This document shows, piece after piece, positions 27,637 to 36,005 of a DNA stretch of 64,000 bases. The stretch's first letter is position 1. The number at the start of each line of letters is the position of its first letter. Below the pieces are notes generated by a model. The model did not search any database and was not told where the DNA came from. It saw only the letters and a program-made list of their open reading frames with translations. Source of the stretch: Arthrobacter sp. Soil736 (lineage in GTDB: Bacteria; Actinomycetota; Actinomycetes; Actinomycetales; Micrococcaceae); NCBI RefSeq assembly GCF_001428005.1, contig NZ_LMSB01000002.1, positions 83,950-147,949 on the forward strand. Direction: 5' to 3'. The position numbers and the translations under genes are program-made.

Positions 27637-27987
27637 CGTCGGGACATCTCAGCGAAACCCGGTGGCACTGATGGCTCGCCCATGGACGGCTGAGCTCGAT
27701 CCTTCGGGCTCCACCCGCCCACAGATGGGTGACCTGCAACCAGCCACGGACGGCGGTTGGTTGCGGAACGTCTTATAACGCACCCTGGTCGCGGTGACCG
27801 TTTGGCTGCCACTCACCGCTCCGAAGGGATTACCAGTGAGATTCTGGGCTCGGGGTTGGTCGAGCCCTTAGGGCTCCTGGCTCAGCAGGTGATTTCGCTC
27901 CTCATCAGAAGACGCGTTGTGCGACGTGGACCCTGGCTCCGTGGCTGAGCGCTGATCGCAGCGTTTCTTCTGTGACGGGGCCGCCGG
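27637..27987. other. Gene-free stretch
   Basis: A hairpin GCAACCA...TGGTTGC near 27737-27766 could end thioesterase transcription. Nothing else was supported. Confidence 0.3.
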
Positions 27988-28263
27988 GAGCTTCCATCGG
28001 CCCGCGCCCTCGAAGTCGCCCGTGAGGGGTGGACCCTGCGCGACGTCATCGCCCACGGGGTCATCGACTACCACACAGTCGTGACCGGCACCCCCACCCA
28101 CGTGGCCGACCACATGCAGGACTGGTTCGAGGGAGGCGCCTCCGACGGATTCTCCCTCGCCATCGACAGCTACCACGACGAAATCGACGCCTTGGTCGAT
28201 GAAGTCGTCCCCATCCTGCAAGAACGCGGCCTGTTCCACCTCGACTACGAAGGCACCACCTAG
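27988..28263 (+). pseudogene. Flavin-dependent (luciferase-like) monooxygenase, C-terminal remnant
   Basis: The frame ELPSARALEVAREGWTLRDV, then HVADHMQDWFEGGASDGFSL and VVPILQERGLF is the C-terminus of an NtaA/DszA-type LLM monooxygenase. There is no start. The frame ends with TAG where family members continue with LREHL, and REHL is indeed readable right after the TAG. Over 300 N-terminal residues are gone. Confidence 0.7.
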
Positions 28264-28464
28264 CGCGAGCATCTCCGAGCACCCCATCAGTACGGCTTTG
28301 ACTCCCGTCTGGCGGAGCCGCACCACTCATGACCCGCACTCCCTCAAGCCAGCACATCACGTCACCCAAGAAAATTGCGGCCGAGCCTTGGCCGGTTCGC
28401 TTCCTAGCGGGACAGTTTCGTGGCCGGACGCCATATGCGCGTACTTTTAGGCTTCTCCAGAATG
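28264..28464. other. Short intergenic stretch
   Basis: No supported gene. An open frame starting MTRTPSSQHITSPKK overlaps the 3' end of the HxlR gene antisense and is not convincing. Confidence 0.3.
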
Positions 28465-28989
28465 TTAGGTCATGCATTCAGACGTCAGTCGTTGGACTTT
28501 GGGTGTGCCGGCCGTGGCGAGCTGGATGAGATTCTCAGTGGATTTCGGGTGGTTCCATGCGGTGGTTGCCGCCGTGAGTTCCGCCCCGCATATCCGGCAC
28601 CAGGCACCGGAGGCGGACTCCGTCCCGCAGGTCGTGCAAATAATGCGCAAGGATTTCCCGCTCGGAGACTCTGTATGTTTCTGCGCCCACACAGTTAGTG
28701 CATGCAACACGGGCAGTGCGTCGGTTCCGGCCCCGGTGAGGACGTACTCCTTCCGGGGACGGTTTCCCGCACTGTAGGGTTCAGCGATCAGAAGGCCGGC
28801 CCCTCCCAGACGCCGGAGGCGTTCGCTGAGAACGTTGTCAGCGACCCGCAGCTCTTTCTTCATACCGTCGAACCGGTTGTTGCCCATGAAAACCTCCCGC
28901 AGAACCAGCAGAGACCACGGATCACCCAGGACGTCAGCGGCCCGGGCAATGGGGCAATTGTCTTCTGACCAGCTGGTACGAAGCGGCAT
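28465..28989 (-). CDS. HxlR-family regulator with C-terminal zinc ribbon
   Basis: The 174-aa protein opens with the HxlR winged helix (CPIARAADVLGDPWSLLVLR, then FDGMKKELRVADNVLSERL). It ends with a CTTC ... CRIC pair that would form a zinc ribbon. The start at 28989 gives AAGGGA upstream and removes a non-conserved extension. It is divergent from the TehA-like gene, and two repeat operators lie between them. Confidence 0.88.
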   Translation of the reverse strand: MPLRTSWSEDNCPIARAADVLGDPWSLLVLREVFMGNNRFDGMKKELRVADNVLSERLRRLGGAGLLIAEPYSAGNRPRKEYVLTGAGTDALPVLHALTVWAQKHTESPSGKSLRIICTTCGTESASGAWCRICGAELTAATTAWNHPKSTENLIQLATAGTPKVQRLTSECMT

Positions 28990-29013
28990 AAGAGATCCCT
29001 TCCATAGACCCAC

Positions 29014-29059
29014 TTACTCTCTTCAAGCAAGCTAATTTACTTTCTTCAAGAAAGCTTGT
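29014..29059. promoter_or_regulatory. Paired operators between the HxlR and TehA-like genes
   Basis: Two direct repeats, TTACTNTCTTCAAGNAAGCT, start at 29014 and 29037, that is 23 bases or about two helical turns apart. The second contains the near-perfect palindrome CTTTCTT-C-AAGAAAG. The position suggests binding by the HxlR protein to control both directions. Confidence 0.6.
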
Positions 29060-29136
29060 ACGGTGAGTCTACGCGCCGACACCGGAACGAATCAACCACT
29101 GCAGTGCACCGCACCGCCAACTTCGAGGAGTCCGGA

Positions 29137-30183
29137 ATGAGTGTTACTGACATCAAAACCGAGCCGACAACTCTCGGAGCGCGCGTCCCTCCACCCGCGC
29201 CCTCCCCGATTGCCGCCCCTTCGGGCATGCTGCCGCTGAGCCTGTTCGGTATGCCGCTGGGCCTGGCCGGCCTGGGTGCCGGATGGTCCGCCGCCCGAGC
29301 CACTCTCGGGGCGCCGCCCTGGCCGGAGGAAGTCCTCTACGGGGTAGCCAGCGCGATCTGGCTCATCCTGACCACCATCTATCTACTGCGGGGCCTGCGA
29401 CGCAAAGGAGCCTTCCGGGCCGACCTCAGAAACCCCGTAACTGGCCCCTTTGCATCATTCATTCCACTGGTGGGGATCCTGCTTTCGGCCCACTACAGCG
29501 AATACGTTCCCGCGTTAGGCACCTGGGTGTGCATAGCCTTCATCGCCGCCCTCGCAATCGTCGCCACTCAACTCTTCGCGCACTGGCTAACCGGCGGAGT
29601 ATCAATGGAGTCCATTCATCCGGGCTATTTCCTGCCCGTCGTGGCCGGATCCTTCGTCGCCAGCATCGGTTTCTCCAGCGTGCACGCCCACGATGCGGCG
29701 CTGGCCGCGTTCGGCATCGGCGCGTTCTTCTGGCTGGTCGTGGGAACCGTCGTCACGGTCCGGCTGATGACCGCCAGCGAGCTTCCCCCAACAGCCCGCA
29801 TCGGACTGTCGGCCTACCTTGCCGCGCCGGCCACAGCCAGTATCGCCTGGATAGTTTCCCACCCGGGACCCATGGGAGCGCTGCAGCTCGGCCTCACCGG
29901 AGTGCTCGTCATCATGCTGCTCATGCAACTTCTGCTCATCGGAGAATACCGCAAGCTGGCCTTCAGCCCCCTGTTTTGGGTCTTCGCCTTCCCCGTCGCC
30001 ACCACGGCAAACTACGCCGTCCGCTGGTTCGCCGCATCGAACCTTCCCGGCCGGGAAATCTACTCCTGGACCATCCTCGGCCTGGCAACAGCCTTCATCC
30101 TGACCATCGCCGCCCGCAGCGTCACGGCAGCCATCACCGGAAGATCCAAAAAACGCCAGAACCAGGCCCCAGCCCCCCTTTAG
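29137..30183 (+). CDS. TehA/SLAC1-family (TDT) membrane transporter
   Basis: This 348-aa protein has about ten hydrophobic segments and family motifs SLFGMPLGLAGLGAGW and GYFLPVVAGSFVAS. Relatives are anion channels or exporters (tellurite resistance/dicarboxylate transporter group). ATG 29137 follows GAGGAG; an in-frame ATG at 29056 would add a charged non-membrane extension over the operator region. It is probably regulated by the divergent HxlR protein. Confidence 0.88.
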   Translation: MSVTDIKTEPTTLGARVPPPAPSPIAAPSGMLPLSLFGMPLGLAGLGAGWSAARATLGAPPWPEEVLYGVASAIWLILTTIYLLRGLRRKGAFRADLRNPVTGPFASFIPLVGILLSAHYSEYVPALGTWVCIAFIAALAIVATQLFAHWLTGGVSMESIHPGYFLPVVAGSFVASIGFSSVHAHDAALAAFGIGAFFWLVVGTVVTVRLMTASELPPTARIGLSAYLAAPATASIAWIVSHPGPMGALQLGLTGVLVIMLLMQLLLIGEYRKLAFSPLFWVFAFPVATTANYAVRWFAASNLPGREIYSWTILGLATAFILTIAARSVTAAITGRSKKRQNQAPAPL

Positions 30184-30276
30184 ACCGACCGGTCACCAGC
30201 CGCCCCAACCATCTCTTCAGTCATAGCTCGGCAGCCACATTCATTGCTTCCAGCCCAATAATTGGCCACTTAGCAA

Positions 30277-30307
30277 GCAGGGACCGGGCAGCTTGCCCGG
30301 TCCTGCT
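30277..30307 (+). terminator. Hairpin after the TehA-like gene
   Basis: GACCGGGCA / TGCCCGGTC with outer GCAG/CTGC pairing and a 3-base loop forms a very stable hairpin about 95 bases past the stop. It has no clear U tract, so it may act as a weak or factor-assisted terminator. Confidence 0.4.
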
Positions 30308-30518
30308 CGTCTGGGGTGGACCGCCCGGACTCCCATTGCCTCGTCAGACCACTTCCATGTGAGGGACACTGGGTCCCGTGCCAACGTCCTATTTCCGGGA
30401 AGGGTGAGACAGCTCTTGGAACGTGGAGCTCCGACGCCGATTCTCGAATTATGGCGTTCCCCGAATTCTTCGTTTGCGAGTGCATAGTGCGCCCTTCTCG
30501 CGTCACAAGCGCTGCAAG

Positions 30519-30660
30519 CTAGGGCTTGTCCCCGTAGACGCGGTAGCGCCTTTGGGTGAACCCGTAGCCCGCCGATCTGCTTCAGCTCCCGGAGTTTCTC
30601 GGGGTGGTCGTCGACCCGGAAGTCGGGGACATTCCAAGGGACCAAGGCCAAGTAGGTCAT
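30519..30660 (-). pseudogene. Short hypothetical gene with a one-base frameshift
   Basis: From ATG 30660 the frame reads VPWNVPDFRVDDHPEKLREL then KQIGG. If one G of the GGG near 30569 is removed it continues YGFTQRRYRVYGDKP and stops at TAG. Both halves look coding, so a small protein of about 46 residues was probably broken by a single inserted G. Family not recognised. Confidence 0.35.
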
Positions 30661-30714
30661 GAGGGACTCCAGATCGACGAAAGGTCCGCAGTTGCGCTGC
30701 CGCGGATAGGCGAA

Positions 30715-32049
30715 TTATCTGCCCACTCGTCTGTGTAGAGCGATGACGAGATCATGCTCGTCCGCGCCCACCAGCCGGAAGTCGCGGACTACTACCCTGC
30801 CCGCGACCACTACATGCCGTGGCCGGCGCCCCGGCGATGCCCACAAGATCCCCGCAACGGGATCCGCTACGCCGGCATCGGTAATCCCGGATACATCCCA
30901 CACACACAAGTCCCCTGCCGCCCCGGCCCGCAAATGGCCGAGCTCCGGACGGCCAAGGCCTCGTGCCGAGCCTTCCGTGGACATGCTGAGCACCTCGCGG
31001 GCGGAAACGGCCCGGCCCACAAGAGGAGCGATCTGCATGGCCAGCCGTGCATCGGCGAGCAGGTGGCCGGCGTCGTTTGAGCCGCCGCCGCTCGTGCCCA
31101 GACCCACATTCACGCCGGCGTCGAGCAGTGCGGCGACCGGGGCGATTCCCCAGCCCATGGGGAGGTCACAACCTGGGGCATGGGTGGCCGTCGCGCCGGA
31201 TGCGGCAATCCGGGAGATCTCCCCGGGTGTGACGTCGCACAGGTGAGCCAGAGTTACATCGTCCTCAAGCCAGCCCCAGTCCTCCAGAAGCTCCAGGGGG
31301 CGGCGACCGTAGCGCTCCAGGGCAATCCCGACATCCACCTGCTCGTTTGATTGAGTCCTGCGCCGCAGCCCGTGCCTGCGCGCCACCTCACCGAGCAGCT
31401 TGTACGTTTCAGGGCCGTCGCTGTGGACCCCGGCAGGACCGACGGCGAGCTGCAGCATGCCGTCCCCGCTCGTGCCGCCCGTAGCGCCGGGCATGAGGGC
31501 TGCAACGATGTCCTCCGTCGATGTAGCGGCGGTCTGGGGATCGTCCCCTGCGGTTCCTCGCACAAAGGCAAGGCGGGCGCCCACGCGCCGGACGGCTTCG
31601 GCGCTTGCACTGGCTATCGCCACAGTGTCGGCCGCGTGCGGCCAGCTCAGGTGGTGGTCGGCCACGGTAGTCACCCCGCATAACAGGCCCTCCGCGGCGC
31701 CGGCAGCTGCCGCAAGGCCCGCGAGCTCCGGGTCGATGGTGGCGGTGCCGTAGGCCTTTGCCATGGTGGGCAGCCATTCGCTCATGGCCACACCGCGCGT
31801 GCCGGGAAGGGTGCGGAAGGCCGATTGAAGCAGGTGGTGGTGTGCGTTCACAAGCCCGGGTGTGACCACACAGCCGGTGGCGTCGAGCACCTCTCCGTCG
31901 GAGGGTGCGGTAACGCCCGATGTAGGGATGGAGCCCGCTGGGACGGGCGCTGCCTCGGCAGCCACGATCCCGGCGCTGATGTGCAGCGGGCCGGTGCGTT
32001 CGTTGTTGCCGTCGATGAAGATCCGTTCGGCGTTGGTGATGGTGAGCAC
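30715..32049 (-). CDS. Amidohydrolase, 8-oxoguanine deaminase/AtzB-like, with altered active site
   Basis: The 444-aa protein has the amidohydrolase TIM-barrel layout: NAHHHLLQ metal pair (69-76), LAHLCDV with a conserved His (269), and GIAPVAALLDAGVNVGLG before the strand-8 site. Where relatives have an HTHLAE-like motif this protein has RRRTQSNE (229-236). Where the catalytic Asp is expected in GxDG it reads GLGTSGGGSND (Ser 320). It may be inactive or use different chemistry. The GTG start has GGGAG upstream. It is the last gene of the leftward arm of the cluster. Confidence 0.82.
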   Translation of the reverse strand: MLTITNAERIFIDGNNERTGPLHISAGIVAAEAAPVPAGSIPTSGVTAPSDGEVLDATGCVVTPGLVNAHHHLLQSAFRTLPGTRGVAMSEWLPTMAKAYGTATIDPELAGLAAAAGAAEGLLCGVTTVADHHLSWPHAADTVAIASASAEAVRRVGARLAFVRGTAGDDPQTAATSTEDIVAALMPGATGGTSGDGMLQLAVGPAGVHSDGPETYKLLGEVARRHGLRRRTQSNEQVDVGIALERYGRRPLELLEDWGWLEDDVTLAHLCDVTPGEISRIAASGATATHAPGCDLPMGWGIAPVAALLDAGVNVGLGTSGGGSNDAGHLLADARLAMQIAPLVGRAVSAREVLSMSTEGSARGLGRPELGHLRAGAAGDLCVWDVSGITDAGVADPVAGILWASPGRRPRHVVVAGRVVVRDFRLVGADEHDLVIALHRRVGR

Positions 32050-32097
32050 GGGGGACTCCCTGCATAGTGGGCGTGTGGGTGAACGTGGCGGCTGGGG

Positions 32098-33075
32098 TCA
32101 GAGATCGAGCACGAGCCGGCTGCATGCCGCGCGCGAGACGCAGACCATCATCACGCGGTTCTCGGCTTGTTCTTCCGCTGTCAGAACGGAGTCTCGGTGG
32201 TCAGCCGTTCCGGAGATGATGGGGGTCTCGCAGGTGCCGCAGGTACCGTCGCGGCAGGAGGAGAGAACAAAAGCCCCGGCTTCTTCCGCGGCCTCCAGGA
32301 TCGTTTGGCCCTCGGCTACTGTGACGGTCACACCCGTCTGCTGGAGTTCCACCTCGAACGGCCCGTTCAGAAGAGGCGCGCCGGCCTCCTTCGGGGTGAA
32401 ACGCTCCAGATGCACACTCACTCCGACGCGCCCGGCGAAAGCGTCCTCGACGGCGTCGAGCAGCCTGGCGGGGCCGCAGCTGTACACGGCAAGCCGGGCA
32501 CCTGGTCCTGGACGGCTGTCTGCCGCAAGCACACCCAGTGCCAGACGCCGACCTTCATCGGCGGCGTGGATCCGCACTCGTTCGGGATGGGTGGCGAGCA
32601 GTTCATCCACGAACGCCATGGTCTGCCGGGAGCGCCCGGCGTAGTCCAGGGTCCAGTCGAGGCCCCGTGCGGTTGCCTCACTGACCATGGGAAGGATCGG
32701 GGTGATGCCGATTCCGCCAGCCACAAATAGGACCCGGGCCGAGGCCTCCGGCTCAAAGCGAAAATGATTGCGAGGACCGCGAACGCGCAATGTGGTCCCA
32801 ACTGTGGCGGAGTCGTGCAACTGCATGGAGCCGCCCCGACCGCCGGGCTCGCGCAGGACGCCGATCCGCCAAGGCGATCCCGTACCCTCGCTACTGCACA
32901 GGGAGTACTGCCGTTCAATCCCGCCAGGCAACAGGACATCAAGATGTGAACCCGGCGTCCAGGGGGGAAGGGCTGAGCCGTCTGCGCTTGCCAGCTCGAA
33001 GGCCATGACGCCGGCCGCAAGCTCTCGGCATGCCGCGACGCTGACCTCGAACACCTCGACGTGTTCGGCGCTCAT
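32098..33075 (-). CDS. Ferredoxin-type oxidoreductase (VanB/phthalate dioxygenase reductase family)
   Basis: This 325-aa electron-transfer protein has an FMN/FAD domain (ERQYSLCSS), an NAD domain (FVAGGIGITPILPM, YSCGPARLLDAV) and a C-terminal plant-type 2Fe-2S domain (SSCRDGTCGTCETPI plus a later Cys in MMVCVSRA). Such reductases feed Rieske oxygenases or demethylases, but no oxygenase is in this window. The ATG overlaps the stop of the regulator gene. Confidence 0.9.
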   Translation of the reverse strand: MSAEHVEVFEVSVAACRELAAGVMAFELASADGSALPPWTPGSHLDVLLPGGIERQYSLCSSEGTGSPWRIGVLREPGGRGGSMQLHDSATVGTTLRVRGPRNHFRFEPEASARVLFVAGGIGITPILPMVSEATARGLDWTLDYAGRSRQTMAFVDELLATHPERVRIHAADEGRRLALGVLAADSRPGPGARLAVYSCGPARLLDAVEDAFAGRVGVSVHLERFTPKEAGAPLLNGPFEVELQQTGVTVTVAEGQTILEAAEEAGAFVLSSCRDGTCGTCETPIISGTADHRDSVLTAEEQAENRVMMVCVSRAACSRLVLDL

Positions 33076-33761
33076 GACTTCCCACCCCGGTCGGCGTCCG
33101 CGCGCTCCAAGTGGACGTCGCCGGTCCTGCTGGTCAACGACTGGTCTTCCTTGACGACGATGGCGCGGTACACGCTGCCGTCCGGTGAGCTCCAGCGGTG
33201 CCGGGTGCCCCCGGGGTAGTGGATCGAGTCCCCCGCATGCAGCAGCTCGCACCCGCGGTCGTCCAGTTCCACCAGCACGCTGCCGGAAATGACGAACAGG
33301 AACTCGTCCTCGTCATGCACATAGAACCTGCCCGGATCGACATTGGAATCGTGCCATTCCAAGGTCATGACTCCCCGGTTCCCTCGGGCCAGGGTGCGGG
33401 CCTCGCCCTTGCGCGTCGGCCCGCGGATGCCTTCGTCGGCCCGGACGACGTGGACGTTGCCGTGGTCGGCCGAGGACGGGCCGCGGGCCTCCGCCGCGAG
33501 CATCAGCTCGATCTGGCCGATCCCCAGTGCATGGGCGATCCGGTCCAGCGACGACATACTCGGGCGGGCAAGGCCCCTTTCCAGTTGGCTGAGAAAGGGA
33601 TGCGAAAGGTCTGTTGCTCCCGCGAGCTGGACCAGCGTGAGTCCTTTGTCCTTGCGCAGCCGACGGATGCGCTGGCCCATCAGTGCGATCTGCCTGTCAA
33701 TGGCGGGCGCCCGGCCGGTGCCTTCGCCGCCGGATCCCGCTACGTCTACCGGGTTATTCAC
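33072..33761 (-). CDS. XRE-cupin transcriptional regulator
   Basis: The 229-aa protein has an XRE helix-turn-helix (LRKDKGLTLVQLAGATDLSH, PFLSQLERGLARPS) and a C-terminal cupin (FVISGSVLVELDD, HYPGGTRHRW) that would sense a small ligand. GTG 33761 is preferred because AAAGGAG lies about 5-6 bases upstream. It is the first gene of the leftward arm and lies next to the double palindrome at 33.88-33.92 kb. Confidence 0.9.
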   Translation of the reverse strand: MNNPVDVAGSGGEGTGRAPAIDRQIALMGQRIRRLRKDKGLTLVQLAGATDLSHPFLSQLERGLARPSMSSLDRIAHALGIGQIELMLAAEARGPSSADHGNVHVVRADEGIRGPTRKGEARTLARGNRGVMTLEWHDSNVDPGRFYVHDEDEFLFVISGSVLVELDDRGCELLHAGDSIHYPGGTRHRWSSPDGSVYRAIVVKEDQSLTSRTGDVHLERADADRGGKS

Positions 33762-33883
33762 CGTCACTCCTTTCGGTCCCCCTCAACACTATGGAACCGT
33801 CATTTCATCCTCGGTGGTGCAGGACGCCGGCGGATTCACCGTCGGGAAATCAACGCGTTACGCGGGCGAAACACGACCACCGT

Positions 33884-33919
33884 ATGTTGAAGCTATCAAC
33901 ATGTTGACTGTATCAACAT
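33884..33919. promoter_or_regulatory. Two tandem perfect operators of the divergent catabolic cluster
   Basis: The 19-base palindrome ATGTTGA-N5-TCAACAT occurs twice, at 33884-33902 and 33901-33919, sharing the two middle bases. The pair sits between the XRE-cupin gene and the divergent amidohydrolase gene, 39 bases before the latter's start. It is the natural binding site of the cluster regulator. Confidence 0.75.
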
Positions 33920-33957
33920 TTTGCCCCACATCGAAAGCAATGTAATCGGAGGGCCTT

Positions 33958-35229
33958 GTGCACCAGCTGCCTCGCCAGATCTCGCTCCTGTGTTCAGCTA
34001 CGCTGCTCGATGGAACCGTCCGGGACGTAGAGATCAACGGAAACCGCGTTGGCCGCGTCGTGGCCGCTGGGCAAGGCCGGCGGTCCGGCTCCGGAACGGA
34101 GATAGACCTCAGCGGCTTCATGCTCCTCCCGGCACCTGCCGAACCGCACGCGCATTTCGACAAGGCACTGTCCGCGGACGCCATCCGGCCTCCCCTGGGA
34201 AATCTGCGAGACGCGATTGATTCGTGGCGGCGACACGCCTCCACGATGACCGTCGACGACATCCGCGACCGGGCCCTTGAAGCCGCACTCACGCTGCTCG
34301 CCAACGGCACCACGTCGGTGCGGTGCCACGTCGACGTCCTGCTCGGAGACAAACCCCTCCGCGGCGTCGAAGCCCTCGCTGCTGTCCGCCGGGAACTTGC
34401 AGGGCTCATGGACCTCGAACTTGTGGCCCTCGCGGGTCCCGATGTCCCGGACCAGGACATCGAAGCAGCCATCGATCTCGGCGTCGACCTCGTCGGCGGA
34501 TCACCCCACCTCGCCGCAGACCCGTTTACAGATCTGCGCCGGCTGATCACGCTCGCCGAACGACGCGGCGTCGGCGTCGACCTTCACACAGACGAGAGCC
34601 TGGACGGTGCCCTCACCATCGTCGAGTTCGCCCGGTTGGTCCGAGCGTGGCCTCCGGACAGGATGAGGACAGCAGGCCACTGCGTGCGGCTCGGAACCCT
34701 CGAAACGGAGGATCTCCACTCCGTAATAGACGAGATCCTCCGGAGCGACCTCGGAATAGTCACCCTCCCCCTCACCAACCTTTACCTTCAAGGCTGGGAC
34801 CACCCGGTGTCGACGCCGCGCGGCCTCACCGCAGTCCGTGCACTGTTGGACCGTGGCGCCCGATTGGGAGCCGGGGCTGACAACGTGCGAGACCCGTTCA
34901 ATCCAGTGGGGCGAAGTGACGCCTTCGAAACGGCCGGGCTGCTTGTCGCCGCCGCGCATCTGACACCTGCCGAGGCCTACGACGCGGTTTCTTCCGGCGC
35001 CCGTTCCGTCATGGGTCTGCCCGCAGCGGGCCCGGACGAGAACGCCAGCGCCGAGCTCCTGGCCATCCGCGGCACCAGCATCGGCGATGTGGTCGCAACT
35101 GCGTCCCCTGACCGGTACGTAATCCACGCCGGGATGCTTGTGGCGCACAGCGAAGTATCGCGCCGCATCGCAATTCCCGGAACCCGGGTCAATTCATTGA
35201 CCCCGATCGAATCAAGGTACTCCGCATGA
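33958..35229 (+). CDS. Cytosine-deaminase-like amidohydrolase
   Basis: This 423-aa metal-dependent hydrolase has EPHAHFDKA (metal site), DLHTDES (strand 5), AGHCVRLG (strand 6) and GADNVRDPF (strand 8 Asp), so its active site is complete, unlike the other amidohydrolase of the cluster. GTG at 33958 follows GGAGGG. It probably deaminates or ring-opens an N-heterocycle brought in by the ABC importer encoded next, whose ATG overlaps this stop. Confidence 0.87.
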   Translation: MHQLPRQISLLCSATLLDGTVRDVEINGNRVGRVVAAGQGRRSGSGTEIDLSGFMLLPAPAEPHAHFDKALSADAIRPPLGNLRDAIDSWRRHASTMTVDDIRDRALEAALTLLANGTTSVRCHVDVLLGDKPLRGVEALAAVRRELAGLMDLELVALAGPDVPDQDIEAAIDLGVDLVGGSPHLAADPFTDLRRLITLAERRGVGVDLHTDESLDGALTIVEFARLVRAWPPDRMRTAGHCVRLGTLETEDLHSVIDEILRSDLGIVTLPLTNLYLQGWDHPVSTPRGLTAVRALLDRGARLGAGADNVRDPFNPVGRSDAFETAGLLVAAAHLTPAEAYDAVSSGARSVMGLPAAGPDENASAELLAIRGTSIGDVVATASPDRYVIHAGMLVAHSEVSRRIAIPGTRVNSLTPIESRYSA

Positions 35230-36005
35230 CAGCTACACAGGCAGCAGCGCCGCCGGCAACACAGGACGAAGCCAGGACTCTGCTCGATTTCCAGGACGTC
35301 GAAATGACCTTCCCCAACGGCACCGTCGCCCTCTCGGGCGTCGATCTGACGGTCCGCGAGGGCGAGTTCGTGACCGTCGTTGGACCTTCCGGATGCGGCA
35401 AAAGCACCCTGCTCCGCATCGCTTCGGGGCTGGAAAGCTCATCCCACGGAACAGTCAGCATCGCCACGTCCCGGATCGGATACGTCTTCCAGGATGCCAC
35501 CCTGCTTCCCTGGCGCAACGTCCGCGCGAACGTCGAACTGCTGGCCGAGTTAAGGAAGGCCCCCCGGGCGGTCCGCTCGCAGAAGGCCCGGGAAGCCATC
35601 GATCTGGTCGGGCTCAAAGGCTTCGAAGAGCACCTTCCGCGGCAGCTCTCCGGTGGCATGAAGATGCGTGCCTCCCTGGCCCGTTCACTCACCCTGGACC
35701 CGGAACTGTTCCTCTTCGACGAACCGTTCGGAGCCCTCGATGAGATCACGCGCGAGCGGCTCAACGACGAACTTCTTCGGCTCTTCGCCGAACGCCGCTT
35801 CGCGGGACTGTTCATCACTCACTCCGTTTCCGAGGCCGTGTACCTCTCCACGAAGGTGGTGGTCATGTCGGGCCGGCCCGGAGCGATCGTGCGCACCTTT
35901 GACGTGCCGTTCCCCATACCCCGTGACCCTGACATCCGTTTCACGCCCGAGTTCGCCGCCCTGGTAGGCGACGTCTCCCACGCACTCCGAGAGGGGCACC
36001 ACTGA
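35226..36005 (+). CDS. NitT/TauT-type ABC importer, ATPase subunit
   Basis: This 259-aa ATPase of the SsuB/TauB/ThiZ group has Walker A VGPSGCGKSTLL (53-64), Q-loop region YVFQDATLLPW, signature LSGGMKMRASLARSL and Walker B LFLFDEPFGALD. It overlaps the upstream hydrolase by 4 bases and the permease gene by 1 base. Confidence 0.92.
   Translation: MTATQAAAPPATQDEARTLLDFQDVEMTFPNGTVALSGVDLTVREGEFVTVVGPSGCGKSTLLRIASGLESSSHGTVSIATSRIGYVFQDATLLPWRNVRANVELLAELRKAPRAVRSQKAREAIDLVGLKGFEEHLPRQLSGGMKMRASLARSLTLDPELFLFDEPFGALDEITRERLNDELLRLFAERRFAGLFITHSVSEAVYLSTKVVVMSGRPGAIVRTFDVPFPIPRDPDIRFTPEFAALVGDVSHALREGHH

Noticed and set aside
29283-30362. 359-aa plus frame overlapping the TehA-like gene
   Set aside because: It is an out-of-frame Arg/His/Pro-rich shadow of the transporter gene.
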